Below, piece by piece: positions 8,842 to 17,652 of a stretch of DNA of 45,101 nt. The notes beneath the pieces were generated by a model. It saw nothing but the letters and a program-made list of their open reading frames with translations, was not told the DNA's origin and made no database searches. Each line of letters starts with the position of its first letter. Within the stretch, counting starts at the first letter, position 1. The stretch spans positions 1 through 45,101 of the forward strand of contig CAJWVI010000013.1 in NCBI GenBank assembly GCA_913048115.1, given 5' to 3'. Position numbers and translations under genes: made by a program. Origin of the DNA: an uncultured Flavobacteriaceae bacterium (GTDB lineage Bacteria; Bacteroidota; Bacteroidia; Flavobacteriales; Flavobacteriaceae).

Positions 8842-9645
8842 ATGAGAGAGATTGTTGTACGAAGTATATCGGGGATTTTATATGTCCTTGTCGTAATTTT
8901 TTCCATGTACACCTCTCGTGAAATATTCATGGTGCTTTTTCTCATACTAGGACTTCAAACCCTCAAGGAATTTAAAAAACTCATACACTTAACATCCTTC
9001 ATTCCTTATCTTCTACTCCCAATTTCGCTTTTACTGATAAGCTACTATCAGCCAGGAGAGATTATACTATATATATTGTTAGGCTGTTGCTTACTTGTAA
9101 GTGTATTACTGGCCAAAGATTTAAAATCAACCACAAATAGCCTTTTACTTAAAGAGCAAAAATACATCCCTACGATGCTCTATATCATTAGCGGAATTGT
9201 TTTTCTAACACTCATTCCATTTTCTGACGGGGTATTTAAGCCAGAGATTATTGTTGGGGTTTTTGCGTTAATTTGGTGCAACGACACCTTTGCGTATATC
9301 ATCGGAAAATCAATGGGGAAAAACAAATTACTGGAGAGCGTTTCTCCTAAAAAAACAATAGAAGGGTTCTTTGGAGGACTCATAGGAGCTGTCATCGCAG
9401 GTTTCATTATTTATAATGTTTTAGACATATATACACTAACTATTTGGATATCCCTTGGGGTTATTATTTCAGTATTTGGAACCATTGGAGATTTAGTGCA
9501 ATCCAACTACAAACGTCAAGCTGGTGTAAAAGATAGTGGAAACTTAATGCCTGGACATGGCGGATTATACGACAGGCTGGATAGCGCTATTTATACCAGC
9601 CCATTTATTTATGCATTTTTACAACTCATAACTTATGTTTCATAA
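8842..9645 (+). CDS. cdsA: Phosphatidate cytidylyltransferase
   Basis: Makes CDP-diacylglycerol from phosphatidate and CTP, the branch-point precursor of membrane phospholipids. The 267-residue protein has about seven or eight hydrophobic segments. The CDP-diglyceride synthase signature is complete near residues 221-248: SNYKRQAGVKDSGN, then MPGHGGLYDRLDS. Its last 11 bases overlap the psd start, so the two are translationally coupled and act in the same pathway. The phosphatidylserine synthase that links them is not in this window. Confidence 0.95.
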   Translation: MREIVVRSISGILYVLVVIFSMYTSREIFMVLFLILGLQTLKEFKKLIHLTSFIPYLLLPISLLLISYYQPGEIILYILLGCCLLVSVLLAKDLKSTTNSLLLKEQKYIPTMLYIISGIVFLTLIPFSDGVFKPEIIVGVFALIWCNDTFAYIIGKSMGKNKLLESVSPKKTIEGFFGGLIGAVIAGFIIYNVLDIYTLTIWISLGVIISVFGTIGDLVQSNYKRQAGVKDSGNLMPGHGGLYDRLDSAIYTSPFIYAFLQLITYVS

Positions 9646-10285
9646 AGAAGGATATAAAATTATTTTAATTACGTTAGTGCTAGCTATTGCAATGAGCTTG
9701 GCTGCAGATTATTTCATCATAAACAACTACCTAAGAAGCACCTTTATGCTCCTGGCTATTGTTATGCTTGTACTCGTGTTGCAGTTTTTTAGAAACCCAA
9801 AACGAACTTTTAATCTTAACGAAGATCATGTTGTATCTCCTGTAGATGGCAAAGTTGTGGTTATTGAAGAAGTGTTTGAAAAAGAGTTTTTCAATGAAAA
9901 AAGATTACAGGTTTCTGTATTTATGTCACCCATAAATGTTCACGTTACTCGCTACCCTGTAGCTGGAGAGGTGGTTTTTAGCAAATACCATCCTGGAAAA
10001 TTCTTAGTAGCTTGGCATCCAAAATCTAGTGAAGAAAATGAGCGCACCACGGTAGTGGTAAACTCTAAAAAGTTTGGAAATATTCTTCACCGTCAAATTG
10101 CTGGCGCTTTGGCAAGACGTATTGTAAATTACGCAAAACAAGGACAGCAAGTAACACAAGCAAGCGATAGTGGTTTTATTAAATTTGGATCTCGTGTAGA
10201 TGTTTTTTTACCCATAGGCACAAAACTTGAAGTAGGACTTAACGATGTTGTGAAAGGCGGAAGCTCTGTTATAGCATCAATATAA
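9635..10285 (+). CDS. psd: Phosphatidylserine decarboxylase-type proenzyme (short form)
   Basis: Decarboxylates phosphatidylserine to phosphatidylethanolamine using a pyruvoyl group made by self-cleavage. The protein has 216 residues, as in the short archaeal/Bacteroidota class. An N-terminal membrane anchor covers about residues 8-50. The conserved VSPVDGKVV is near 67-75, and SVFMSPINVHVTRYPVAGEV near 97-116. The cleavage motif is GGSS close to the C-terminus, where the Ser becomes the pyruvoyl group and leaves a very short alpha chain. It overlaps cdsA by 11 bases and precedes an acyl-CoA-binding protein gene by 18 bases. Confidence 0.93.
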   Translation: MFHKEGYKIILITLVLAIAMSLAADYFIINNYLRSTFMLLAIVMLVLVLQFFRNPKRTFNLNEDHVVSPVDGKVVVIEEVFEKEFFNEKRLQVSVFMSPINVHVTRYPVAGEVVFSKYHPGKFLVAWHPKSSEENERTTVVVNSKKFGNILHRQIAGALARRIVNYAKQGQQVTQASDSGFIKFGSRVDVFLPIGTKLEVGLNDVVKGGSSVIASI

Positions 10286-10303
10286 ACGAATCAAAACCAA
10301 TTA

Positions 10304-10573
10304 ATGACAAGCCAGGAAATAGATATCGCATTTAGAAAAGCTGTTGAGAGTGTCAACTCACACGAAGAGCCTTTTCCTGCAGACACACTGTTAAAGCTTT
10401 ACGCCTACTTCAAACGTGCTACAAACTCATGGCACAACCCTACCAATAGTAAAAAAAAATTAATTTCTGCCTTTAAAACAAATGCACTCTTTCAAGCACA
10501 ACATCTTACAGAGGATGAAGCTAAGCTAGAATACATAGAGACTGCAACCCATTATTTTTTATATAGAAAATAG
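10304..10573 (+). CDS. Acyl-CoA-binding protein
   Basis: An 89-residue protein of the ACBP family, a four-helix bundle that binds long-chain acyl-CoA in the cytoplasm. Recognisable parts are the N-terminal IDIAFRKAVESV, the LLKLYAYFKRAT helix that carries the conserved Tyr and Lys, and the C-terminal EAKLEYIETATHYF. ACBP is mostly known from eukaryotes and a subset of bacteria. It is the last gene of the cdsA-psd run, which suggests a role in supplying or buffering acyl chains for lipid metabolism, but this is inference. Confidence 0.88.
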   Translation: MTSQEIDIAFRKAVESVNSHEEPFPADTLLKLYAYFKRATNSWHNPTNSKKKLISAFKTNALFQAQHLTEDEAKLEYIETATHYFLYRK

Positions 10574-10588
10574 GCACTATAGTTATAT

Positions 10589-10640
10589 AAAAAAAACCTC
10601 ACAAAACAAACTCCTTTAGGATATGCTTTATGAGGGTTTT
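10589..10640. terminator. Bidirectional terminator between the acyl-CoA-binding protein gene and valS
   Basis: AAAACCTCACAAA at 10593-10605 pairs imperfectly with TTTATGAGGGTTTT at 10627-10640. There is an A-run before the left arm and T-rich sequence after the right arm, so it can serve both converging genes. The stem has one bulge and one mismatch. Confidence 0.6.
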
Positions 10641-10675
10641 ATTTGTTTAAAACAAGTAGAGGCTATCACCTCTTG

Positions 10676-13309
10676 CTAGCTTAAGCTCTTTATTGAAGCT
10701 TCTATAGTTTCAATTTTTGCATGAGCATCAGCCTCTTTTTTACGTTCGTTGGCTACTACCTGGGGAGGTGCACCACTTACAAATTTTTGGTTTTTCAACT
10801 TTCCCTGTACACTTGTTAAAAACCCTTGTGTGTATTTTAATTCTTCTTTTAATTTTGCTATTTCTTCTGCTACATCAATAGCACCTTCTATTGGAATAAA
10901 ATATTCGTTTGACTTAACTCTAAAAGTCAAGGCTCCGTCTACAGCTGCAGAAACTGGCATCATTTCACTGATGTTACCTAGCTTCTTGATTACAACATCA
11001 AATTGGGTATTCCCTTTTTCTGAATCTAGTACAGAAAGTGAAATTGCATCTTTAAAGGCAATGTTTTTTTCTTTTCTAATGGTTCTAATACCAGAAACTA
11101 CCTCAGCAGCAAAATCAAAATCAACTAACAAGGCTGAATCAATAGCAGTTGTTTTTGGCCAGTGATTAACAATCAGTGCCTCTTGTGGTGTTCTTTCTGC
11201 AATAGTATGCCATAGCTCCTCTGTTAGAAAAGGCATAAATGGATGCAGGATTCTTAAATTATCTTCAAAAACAGAGATTATAGCATCATAGGTTTTCTTA
11301 TCTATAGGTGCCTGGTAAGCCGGTTTTACAATCTCCAATAACCAACCACAGAAATCATCCCAAACCAATTTATAGCTAGCCATTAAAGCATCACTAATTC
11401 TATATTTACTAAAATGATCTTCAATCTCAACCAAGGTTTGTTGCAAACGAGATTGATACCAATCAATGGCTATTTTTGAGGATTCTGGCTGCGGTATAAT
11501 GGCATCCACCTCCCAAGACTTGGTTAGCTTAAATGCATTCCAAATTTTGTTTGAAAAGCCTTTTCCTTGTTGGCATAGACCCTCATCAAACATTAAATCA
11601 TTTCCCGCTGGGGCACTTAATAATAAGCCCACACGCACACCATCTGCACTATAGGTTTCAATAAGTTTTAAAGCATCTGGAGAATTCCCTAACGATTTAC
11701 TCATTTTACGACGTTGCTTGTCGCGTACCAACCCTGTTAAATAAACGTTTTTAAAAGGTTTTTTACCAGTATACTCAAAACCAGCAACAATCATTCGCGC
11801 TACCCAGAAAAATAAAATATCTGGACCCGTTACTAAATCGTTGGTTGGGTAGTAATACTTAAATTCTTCATTTTCTGGATTGCTTAAACCATCAAATACA
11901 CTCATAGGCCATAACCAAGAAGAAAACCAGGTATCCAAAGCATCAACATCTTGACGCAAATCTTTTGTTTGCAGCGATGTATTCCCTGTTTTTTCTTTGG
12001 CTAATACCAAGGCGTCTGCTAGTGTTTGGGCTACCACAAAATCTTCTTTCCCGTCTCCATAGAAATAGGCTGGAATTTGTTGACCCCACCATAATTGGCG
12101 TGATATATTCCAGTCACGAATGTTAGTCATCCAGTGACGGTATGTGTTTTCAAACTTTTTTGGATGCAATACCACATCATCTTCTTCAAGCACTGCTTTT
12201 ATAGCGGGCTTTACAAGATCTTCCATTTTCAAAAACCATTGATCACTCAAACGAGGTTCAATAACAGCTTTGGTTCTCTCACTTGTACCCACCTTATTAA
12301 GATGTTGCTCTGTTTTTATTAAAGCACCCATTTGCTTTAGTTCTTCAGAAACCTCTTTACGCACCACAAAACGATCTTTACCCTGGTAGTGTAAACCAAA
12401 ACTATTGAGTGTTGCATCTTCATTAAAGATATCTATTACCTCAAGTTTGTGGGTGTCTCCCAACATTTTATCATTCTGATCATGTGCAGGTGTTACTTTC
12501 AAACACCCTGTTCCAAAGGCAATATCTACATAAGCATCCTCAACAATAGGAATCACTCTATTACAAATAGGAACTATTGCTTTTTTACCTTTTAAATGCG
12601 CAAAACGCTCATCTTCTGGGTTAATACAAATAGCAGTGTCTCCAAATATGGTCTCTGGACGTGTGGTGGCTATAGTTAAGGTCTCATCACTCCCCTGTAT
12701 TTTGTAAGAAATATAAAATAAATCTCCTTGTTTTTCTACATAATTAACCTCTTCATCACTCAAAGTGGTTTTCGCTTCTGGATCCCAATTTACCATGCGG
12801 TATCCGCGATAAATAAGGCCTTTGTTATACAGATCTACAAAACTCTTTATTACCTGGCTTGACATAGCAGGGTCTAAGGTAAACTTGGTTCGCTCCCAAT
12901 CACAAGAGGCGCCAAGTTTTTTAAGTTGATCTAAGATAACACCACCGTATTGTTCCGTCCAATCCCAGGCGTGTTTTAAAAACTGCTCCCGAGTAAGGTC
13001 TGCTTTTTCAATACCTTGTTCTTTAAGCCTTGCAACTACCTTTGCTTCTGTAGCTATACTTGCATGATCTGTACCTGGAACCCAACAAGCATTAAAGCCT
13101 TTTAAACGCGCACGGCGGATCAAAACATCCTGTATGGTATTGTTTAGCATATGCCCCATGTGCAGTATTCCTGTAACGTTTGGAGGCGGTATTACAATAG
13201 TGTAAGGCTCACGATCATCTATTTCACTATGGAAATAGTTGTGCTCCATCCAATACTGGTACCACTTATCTTCTACATTTTGTGCGTTATAGGTTCCTGC
13301 TTGGGTCAT
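10676..13309 (-). CDS. valS: Valine--tRNA ligase
   Basis: Charges tRNA-Val with valine; class I synthetase of 877 residues, the normal length. The HIGH-type motif is HMGH at residues 50-53, after PPPNVTGIL. The KMSKS motif is near residue 535. The editing domain lies between them (ATTRPETIFGDTAICINP around 214-231). The C-terminal ~65 residues form the coiled-coil arm (AEEIAKLKEELKYTQGFL) that contacts tRNA. It is a single-gene unit convergent with the lipid operon and divergent from the DUF1573 gene. Confidence 0.97.
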   Translation of the reverse strand: MTQAGTYNAQNVEDKWYQYWMEHNYFHSEIDDREPYTIVIPPPNVTGILHMGHMLNNTIQDVLIRRARLKGFNACWVPGTDHASIATEAKVVARLKEQGIEKADLTREQFLKHAWDWTEQYGGVILDQLKKLGASCDWERTKFTLDPAMSSQVIKSFVDLYNKGLIYRGYRMVNWDPEAKTTLSDEEVNYVEKQGDLFYISYKIQGSDETLTIATTRPETIFGDTAICINPEDERFAHLKGKKAIVPICNRVIPIVEDAYVDIAFGTGCLKVTPAHDQNDKMLGDTHKLEVIDIFNEDATLNSFGLHYQGKDRFVVRKEVSEELKQMGALIKTEQHLNKVGTSERTKAVIEPRLSDQWFLKMEDLVKPAIKAVLEEDDVVLHPKKFENTYRHWMTNIRDWNISRQLWWGQQIPAYFYGDGKEDFVVAQTLADALVLAKEKTGNTSLQTKDLRQDVDALDTWFSSWLWPMSVFDGLSNPENEEFKYYYPTNDLVTGPDILFFWVARMIVAGFEYTGKKPFKNVYLTGLVRDKQRRKMSKSLGNSPDALKLIETYSADGVRVGLLLSAPAGNDLMFDEGLCQQGKGFSNKIWNAFKLTKSWEVDAIIPQPESSKIAIDWYQSRLQQTLVEIEDHFSKYRISDALMASYKLVWDDFCGWLLEIVKPAYQAPIDKKTYDAIISVFEDNLRILHPFMPFLTEELWHTIAERTPQEALIVNHWPKTTAIDSALLVDFDFAAEVVSGIRTIRKEKNIAFKDAISLSVLDSEKGNTQFDVVIKKLGNISEMMPVSAAVDGALTFRVKSNEYFIPIEGAIDVAEEIAKLKEELKYTQGFLTSVQGKLKNQKFVSGAPPQVVANERKKEADAHAKIETIEASIKSLS

Positions 13310-13389
13310 TTTGGTATCATTTTTGAAATAAGAATGTAAAAATAGGGATATCTAAAGTATTATGAAATGTTTAATGTCTATAAGTTAAC

Positions 13390-13420
13390 TTGCATAGCAT
13401 ACTAAAGTTCCCTAATTTAG
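13390..13420 (+). promoter_or_regulatory. Promoter for the DUF1573 gene (TTG-N20-TAATTTAG)
   Basis: TTG at 13390-13392 and TAATTTAG at 13413-13420, one base off TAnnTTTG, are 20 bases apart. This is the usual Bacteroidota spacing. The ATG follows 22 bases later. Confidence 0.5.
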
Positions 13421-13442
13421 CAATCCTTTAAATTTAAACAAC

Positions 13443-13841
13443 ATGAAAAAATTAATAGTAGTTGCATTGATAAGTCTTTTTGGATATGGCGTAAATGCTC
13501 AAGCAAAAATCAGTTTTAAAAGCGAAACCGTTGATTATGGTAAAATTGTAAAAGGAAGCGATGGAACTCGTGTCTTTGAGTTTACCAATATTGGCGACAC
13601 AGCACTAATTGTAACAGATGTAAAATCTAGCTGTGGTTGTACTGTACCAAAAAAACCTAAAGGAGCTATTGCGCCAGGTGACACAGGAACTATTGAAGTT
13701 AAGTATGACACAAATAGAGTTGGACCTATAAGAAAAACCGTGACAGTATATTCTAACGCAGACGAGCCTATTAAAGCCCTGAAGATAAAGGGAGAAGTAC
13801 TACAGTCTGGCAGTAGTATTCTAGAGAAAACAAAAAAGTAA
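13443..13841 (+). CDS. Secreted DUF1573 protein (Ig-like fold)
   Basis: A 132-residue exported protein. The signal peptide is MKKLIVVALISLFGYGVNAQA, with cleavage likely near residue 20. The mature part is one DUF1573 domain: YGKIVKGSDGTRVFEFTNIGD, then VKSSCGCTVPKKP with the paired cysteines typical of the family, then GTIEVKYDTNRVGPIRKTV. Such proteins are common in Bacteroidota and are thought to have an ASPM/MSP-type immunoglobulin fold. The role is unknown. It has its own promoter and terminator, so it is a single-gene unit. Confidence 0.85.
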   Translation: MKKLIVVALISLFGYGVNAQAKISFKSETVDYGKIVKGSDGTRVFEFTNIGDTALIVTDVKSSCGCTVPKKPKGAIAPGDTGTIEVKYDTNRVGPIRKTVTVYSNADEPIKALKIKGEVLQSGSSILEKTKK

Positions 13842-13863
13842 TACCACCTCTCAATATATCAAG

Positions 13864-13896
13864 AACCCGATTTACAGATGTAAATCGGGTTTTTTT
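13864..13896 (+). terminator. Rho-independent terminator after the DUF1573 gene
   Basis: Perfect 12-bp arms (AACCCGATTTAC at 13864-13875 and its complement at 13880-13891) with a 4-base loop, followed by a T-run. Confidence 0.93.
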
Positions 13897-13920
13897 ATCT
13901 TTTTAGGGCAAATTCACCCC

Positions 13921-13942
13921 AACCTAATGTATACTTTAGGTT
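13921..13942. promoter_or_regulatory. Imperfect 22-bp palindrome upstream of the aminotransferase-murB genes
   Basis: Arms AACCTAA and TTAGGTT flank a central GTATAC; 20 of 22 positions are symmetric. It lies just after the terminator and about 150 bases before the next ATG. It could be a repressor site or a weak hairpin. No known operator is recognised. Confidence 0.35.
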
Positions 13943-14089
13943 ATAATCACTCTAATGGCTATCTGAATGGACACTTAAGAATGTCTGCTTTTAATAATCA
14001 TAAAAAAAAGATAAACTGCCTATTTGCATAGTATATTTTTAAACTTTTTTTTGCAACTTTGTTATTCAATTATTATTATTATTACTATT

Positions 14090-15280
14090 ATGCCGATAAT
14101 TTCAACAAAAGGGCAGATGATGCCAGAATCACCAATTAGAAAGCTGGTTCCATTTGCCGAAAAAGCTTATAAAGCAAATAAAAAAGTATACCACCTTAAT
14201 ATCGGTCAGCCAGATATCAAGAGTCCAAAAGCAGCTATGGAAGCAGTAGCGGCCCATTCTTTAGAGATCCTTGCCTATACGAGATCTGAAGGCTCTGAGC
14301 CCTATCGCGTTAAAATAGCAGCCTATTACCAACAAAATAATATTCCCGTAAATCACAATGAACTTATTGTAACAACAGGAGGAAGCGAAGCCTTACTATT
14401 TGCGATGGGAAGCATCGCAGATGCAGGAGATGAAATTATCATTCCCGAACCTTTTTATGCCAATTATAACGGTTTTGCAATAGCATCTGGAGTAACGATT
14501 GTTCCTGTAAATTCAAAAATAGAAGATAACTTTGCATTGCCTAATATTTCAGAATTTGAAAAACTTATTACGCCAAAAACCAAAGCAATTCTTATTTGCA
14601 ATCCAGGAAACCCAACGGGATACCTATACTCTAAGGAAGAAATCCAAACACTAGCGGCAATTGTAAAGAAACACGATTTATTTTTAGTGGCAGATGAAGT
14701 ATACAGAGAGTTTACTTATGATAATTTAAAGCATTATTCTATTCTTGAAGAGCCAGGCATGGAGCAATATGGTATCATTATAGATTCTGTTTCAAAACGA
14801 TACAGCATGTGTGGCGCTCGCATTGGATGCTTGGTAAGCAAAAATAAAGATGTCATGAGCACTGCCTTAAAATTTGCTCAGGCCAGATTAAGCCCACCAA
14901 CATTTGCGCAAATAGCTAGTGAAGCTGCCCTTAATACACCGCAATCTTATTTTGATGAAGTGATTGATCAATACAGGGAACGTCGAGATATTTTAATTGA
15001 AAAACTAGAAGAAATTCCTGGAGTACAAGTAGGACATCCAAAAGGAGCTTTTTACTGTATTGCACAACTTCCAATAAAAAACAGTGATGCCTTTGCACAG
15101 TGGCTACTCGAAGAATTTGATGTAGAGGGAGAGACTATTATGGTTGCTCCAGCGGCAGGTTTTTATTCATCCCCTGGCATGGGGCTAAACCAAATACGCA
15201 TTGCATACGTGCTTAATAAAGAAAGTCTTATTAAAGCCGTTAACATATTAAAACAAGCACTAGCAGTCTATACGCAATAA
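14090..15280 (+). CDS. PLP-dependent aminotransferase, class I/II (aspartate aminotransferase-like)
   Basis: Fold-type I aminotransferase of 396 residues. The PLP-lysine is in DSVSKRYSMCGARIG. NPGNPTGYLYSKEEI and VADEVYREFTYD are the standard cofactor-binding stretches, and the C-terminal GMGLNQIRIAYVL holds the substrate-carboxylate Arg. The amino acid substrate cannot be told from sequence. I chose ATG at 14090 (MPIISTKGQMMPESPIRKL). The longer frame from 14024 adds low-complexity residues encoded by an ATT repeat. Its stop overlaps the murB start by one base (TAATG), so the two are coupled. Confidence 0.9.
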   Translation: MPIISTKGQMMPESPIRKLVPFAEKAYKANKKVYHLNIGQPDIKSPKAAMEAVAAHSLEILAYTRSEGSEPYRVKIAAYYQQNNIPVNHNELIVTTGGSEALLFAMGSIADAGDEIIIPEPFYANYNGFAIASGVTIVPVNSKIEDNFALPNISEFEKLITPKTKAILICNPGNPTGYLYSKEEIQTLAAIVKKHDLFLVADEVYREFTYDNLKHYSILEEPGMEQYGIIIDSVSKRYSMCGARIGCLVSKNKDVMSTALKFAQARLSPPTFAQIASEAALNTPQSYFDEVIDQYRERRDILIEKLEEIPGVQVGHPKGAFYCIAQLPIKNSDAFAQWLLEEFDVEGETIMVAPAAGFYSSPGMGLNQIRIAYVLNKESLIKAVNILKQALAVYTQ

Positions 15281-16293
15281 TGCATATCCAAGAACACATA
15301 TCCTTAAAGCCTTACAATACATTTGGTATTGAAAGTTCTGCACGATATTTTGTGTCAGTAAATACTATTGAGGAACTTCAAGAAGCATTGGCTATGCCAA
15401 ACTATCTAAAAAAATTCTTACTAGGTGGTGGAAGTAATATCCTGCTTACTGGTGCCATTGACGCGCTAGTTATTCATGTTAACCTAAAGGGTATTTCAAT
15501 AGAACATGAGCGTGAGCACCAGATTCACATTAGCTGTATGGCCGGTGAGAACTGGCATGAACTTGTACGCTATTGTATAAAAAACAACTATGGCGGCATG
15601 GAAAATATGTCACTCATTCCTGGAAATGTAGGTACTGCCCCTATTCAAAATATTGGCGCCTATGGCGTAGAATTAAAAGATATTTTTTTGAAATGTAGCG
15701 CTATTGAAATAGCTACAGCAAAAGAAGTTTCATTTTCACACTCAGAGTGTGATTTTGGCTATCGTAATTCTATTTTTAAAAGTACCCATAAAGGCAAGTA
15801 TGTAATCACTAGGGTAACCTTTAGGCTTACCAAAGTCAAGCATAACATACAAACACAATATGGCGCTATTCAAGAACAATTAACGAGCAATAATATTGAA
15901 GACCCAACGATAAAAGACATAAGTGACGCAGTTATTGCTATACGGCAGTCTAAATTACCAGATCCTAAAGAATTAGGAAACAGTGGTAGTTTTTTTAAAA
16001 ACCCTGTGGTTGACATTAAAACCTTTAATACTTTTAATGCTAAGTTTCCAGAGGCTCCTTATTATGAGGTTTCTGACAGGGAATTTAAAATTCCTGCAGG
16101 ATGGCTCATTGAGCAAGCAGGATTTAAAGGGTCTCGCTATGGAGATGCTGGCGTGCATAAAAACCAAGCATTGGTCTTGGTTAACTACGGAGATGCTACT
16201 GGTGCACAAATTTGGGAACTCGCATTAAAAATTCAAGAAAAAGTACGTACAGACTTTGGAATTTTAATTGAACCAGAAGTCAATGTGTTTTAA
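15280..16293 (+). CDS. murB: UDP-N-acetylmuramate dehydrogenase
   Basis: FAD enzyme that reduces UDP-GlcNAc-enolpyruvate to UDP-MurNAc in peptidoglycan synthesis. The FAD-binding part includes LLGGGSNILLT near residues 47-57 and MSLIPGNVGTAPIQNIGAYG near 109-128. The active-site Ser is in NSGSFFKNP, and the final Glu-containing IEPEVNVF ends the protein as in type I MurB. The length of 337 residues is normal for this class. The start overlaps the aminotransferase stop by one base. Confidence 0.96.
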   Translation: MHIQEHISLKPYNTFGIESSARYFVSVNTIEELQEALAMPNYLKKFLLGGGSNILLTGAIDALVIHVNLKGISIEHEREHQIHISCMAGENWHELVRYCIKNNYGGMENMSLIPGNVGTAPIQNIGAYGVELKDIFLKCSAIEIATAKEVSFSHSECDFGYRNSIFKSTHKGKYVITRVTFRLTKVKHNIQTQYGAIQEQLTSNNIEDPTIKDISDAVIAIRQSKLPDPKELGNSGSFFKNPVVDIKTFNTFNAKFPEAPYYEVSDREFKIPAGWLIEQAGFKGSRYGDAGVHKNQALVLVNYGDATGAQIWELALKIQEKVRTDFGILIEPEVNVF

Positions 16294-16380
16294 AAGGTGG
16301 TAGTTAACAACGTTAAACACGCTTTGCATTGAATTATCAATATTGATTGTTTCTCACAAAAAACCTTGTATTTTCACAGT

Positions 16381-16554
16381 ATGGAATCACTAGAAATTAG
16401 CAATCCTTTTATGCTTGTTTTCTGCGGGCTTATTTTATTGGTTGTCCTCTATTTTTGGAACAAACAAAATCAAGCAAGCTCAAAAAAGTGGAAAAACAAA
16501 ACATTTAAAGAACGCTATCAAGAACGCAAGAAAGAACAACAAGATAAACGGTAA
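16381..16554 (+). CDS. Small single-span membrane protein, unknown
   Basis: A 57-residue protein with one membrane helix (about residues 9-25, FMLVFCGLILLVVLYFW) and a strongly basic, helical cytoplasmic tail (KKWKNKTFKERYQERKKEQQDKR). I do not recognise it. A possible promoter is TTG at 16347-16349 and TATTTTCA at 16369-16376, a 19-base spacer but two mismatches in the -7 box. It would place the start within a few bases of the ATG. The stop is 3 bases before the adenosyltransferase start, which argues that it is a real, co-translated gene. Confidence 0.6.
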   Translation: MESLEISNPFMLVFCGLILLVVLYFWNKQNQASSKKWKNKTFKERYQERKKEQQDKR

Positions 16555-16557
16555 GCT

Positions 16558-17130
16558 ATGAAGATATATACAAAAACTGGTGATACAGGAACTACCGCTC
16601 TTTTTGGAGGCACACGTGTGGCTAAGCACCACATTCGTATTGAAAGTTACGGTACCGTTGATGAGCTGAACTCTCACATAGGGCTTATAAGAGACCAGAA
16701 AATAGATACCCATACCACAGAAATACTAACTCACATTCAAAATAAATTATTTACTGTTGGAGCGATTCTAGCAACACCACCAGACAAAGAAATTCTTAAA
16801 AATGGAAAAGAAAGATTAAACATCTCTAAAATTTCCGAACAAGAGATTACACTATTAGAAACCGAGATGGATCTCATTAATGAAGTACTTCCCCCTATGA
16901 CACACTTTGTACTTCCTGGCGGGCATACTACGGTGTCATATTGTCATATTGCCCGGTGCGTATGTCGAAGAGCAGAAAGAATAACAACACTTTTAAACGA
17001 AGAACAAACCATTGATCCCTGCGTTTTAAAATATCTTAACAGACTATCTGACTACCTTTTTGTGCTGGCACGAAAGTTGTCTTATGACTTAAAAGTAGAC
17101 GAAGTAAAGTGGATGCCTGAGAAGTTATAA
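16558..17130 (+). CDS. Cob(I)alamin adenosyltransferase, PduO type
   Basis: Transfers the adenosyl group of ATP to cob(I)alamin to make coenzyme B12. The 190-residue protein begins with the ATP-binding KIYTKTGDTGTTALFGGTRV and has YGTVDELNSHIG near residues 31-42. It ends with the family signature CRRAERITTL and NRLSDYLFVLARKL. It follows a 57-residue membrane protein by 3 bases. MeaB (25.7 kb) and the B12-binding regulator (39.2 kb) in the same window are plausible users or partners of its product. Confidence 0.94.
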   Translation: MKIYTKTGDTGTTALFGGTRVAKHHIRIESYGTVDELNSHIGLIRDQKIDTHTTEILTHIQNKLFTVGAILATPPDKEILKNGKERLNISKISEQEITLLETEMDLINEVLPPMTHFVLPGGHTTVSYCHIARCVCRRAERITTLLNEEQTIDPCVLKYLNRLSDYLFVLARKLSYDLKVDEVKWMPEKL

Positions 17131-17286
17131 ATGAATTAAAATAAAGAGGCTAGCAGTATTTAAAATTGGTTTTAAAATCTTAGCTTTACGTAACATTGAA
17201 CGGGTAAATTAATTATTAGCAACTAATTGTATTGTAGGTAGTTAGAAACGATATTGGAAATATAATTTAAATAAATTGTTTTTTCC

Positions 17287-17316
17287 TTGTCTCTTTCGAC
17301 TAAAAAATTATTTTTG
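17287..17316 (+). promoter_or_regulatory. Promoter for the DUF2795 gene (TTG-N19-TATTTTTG)
   Basis: TTG at 17287-17289 and an exact TAnnTTTG box (TATTTTTG) at 17309-17316, spaced by 19 bases. The ATG follows 24 bases later. Confidence 0.7.
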
Positions 17317-17340
17317 CACAAAATTAAAACATATTTATAA

Positions 17341-17562
17341 ATGTACTGGACATTAGAATTGGCATCCTATTTAAGTGATGCGCCTTGGCCGGCAACAAAA
17401 GACGAATTAATTGACTACGCCATTAGAACGGGAGCACCCCTAGAGGTTGTAGAAAATTTACAAGCAATAGAAGATGAGGGAGACTCTTATGATTCTATTG
17501 AAGAAATTTGGCCAGACTACCCTACAGACGAAGACTATCTGTGGAACGAAGACGAATATTAA
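17341..17562 (+). CDS. DUF2795 small acidic protein
   Basis: A 73-residue protein. The first ~45 residues fit DUF2795 (WTLELASYLSDAPWPATKDELIDYAIRTGAPLEVVENL), a helical domain of unknown role. The C-terminus is very acidic (YPTDEDYLWNEDEY). It is common upstream of secA or as a single gene in Bacteroidota. Here it has its own promoter and is followed by a terminator, so it is probably monocistronic. Confidence 0.85.
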   Translation: MYWTLELASYLSDAPWPATKDELIDYAIRTGAPLEVVENLQAIEDEGDSYDSIEEIWPDYPTDEDYLWNEDEY

Positions 17563-17626
17563 TATAAGCGTTTAATTAAACGTTCGTATAATATAGGCAT
17601 ACTGTAAGTGATGCGCTATTAAAATA

Positions 17627-17652
17627 AGTCTCTGTTTACAGGGGCTTTTTTT
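17627..17652 (+). terminator. Rho-independent terminator after the DUF2795 gene
   Basis: An 8-bp stem with G-U pairs (AGTCTCTG at 17627-17634 with CAGGGGCT at 17639-17646), a TTTA loop and a run of seven T. Confidence 0.8.

Noticed and set aside
10749-11165. Plus-strand open frame (138 codons) opposite valS
   Set aside because: It covers the conserved valS C-terminus and shows no recognisable motif.
14024-14089. Earlier ATG for the aminotransferase
   Set aside because: It would add a low-complexity Phe/Ile stretch encoded by T-runs and an ATT repeat; the family starts at MPIIS.
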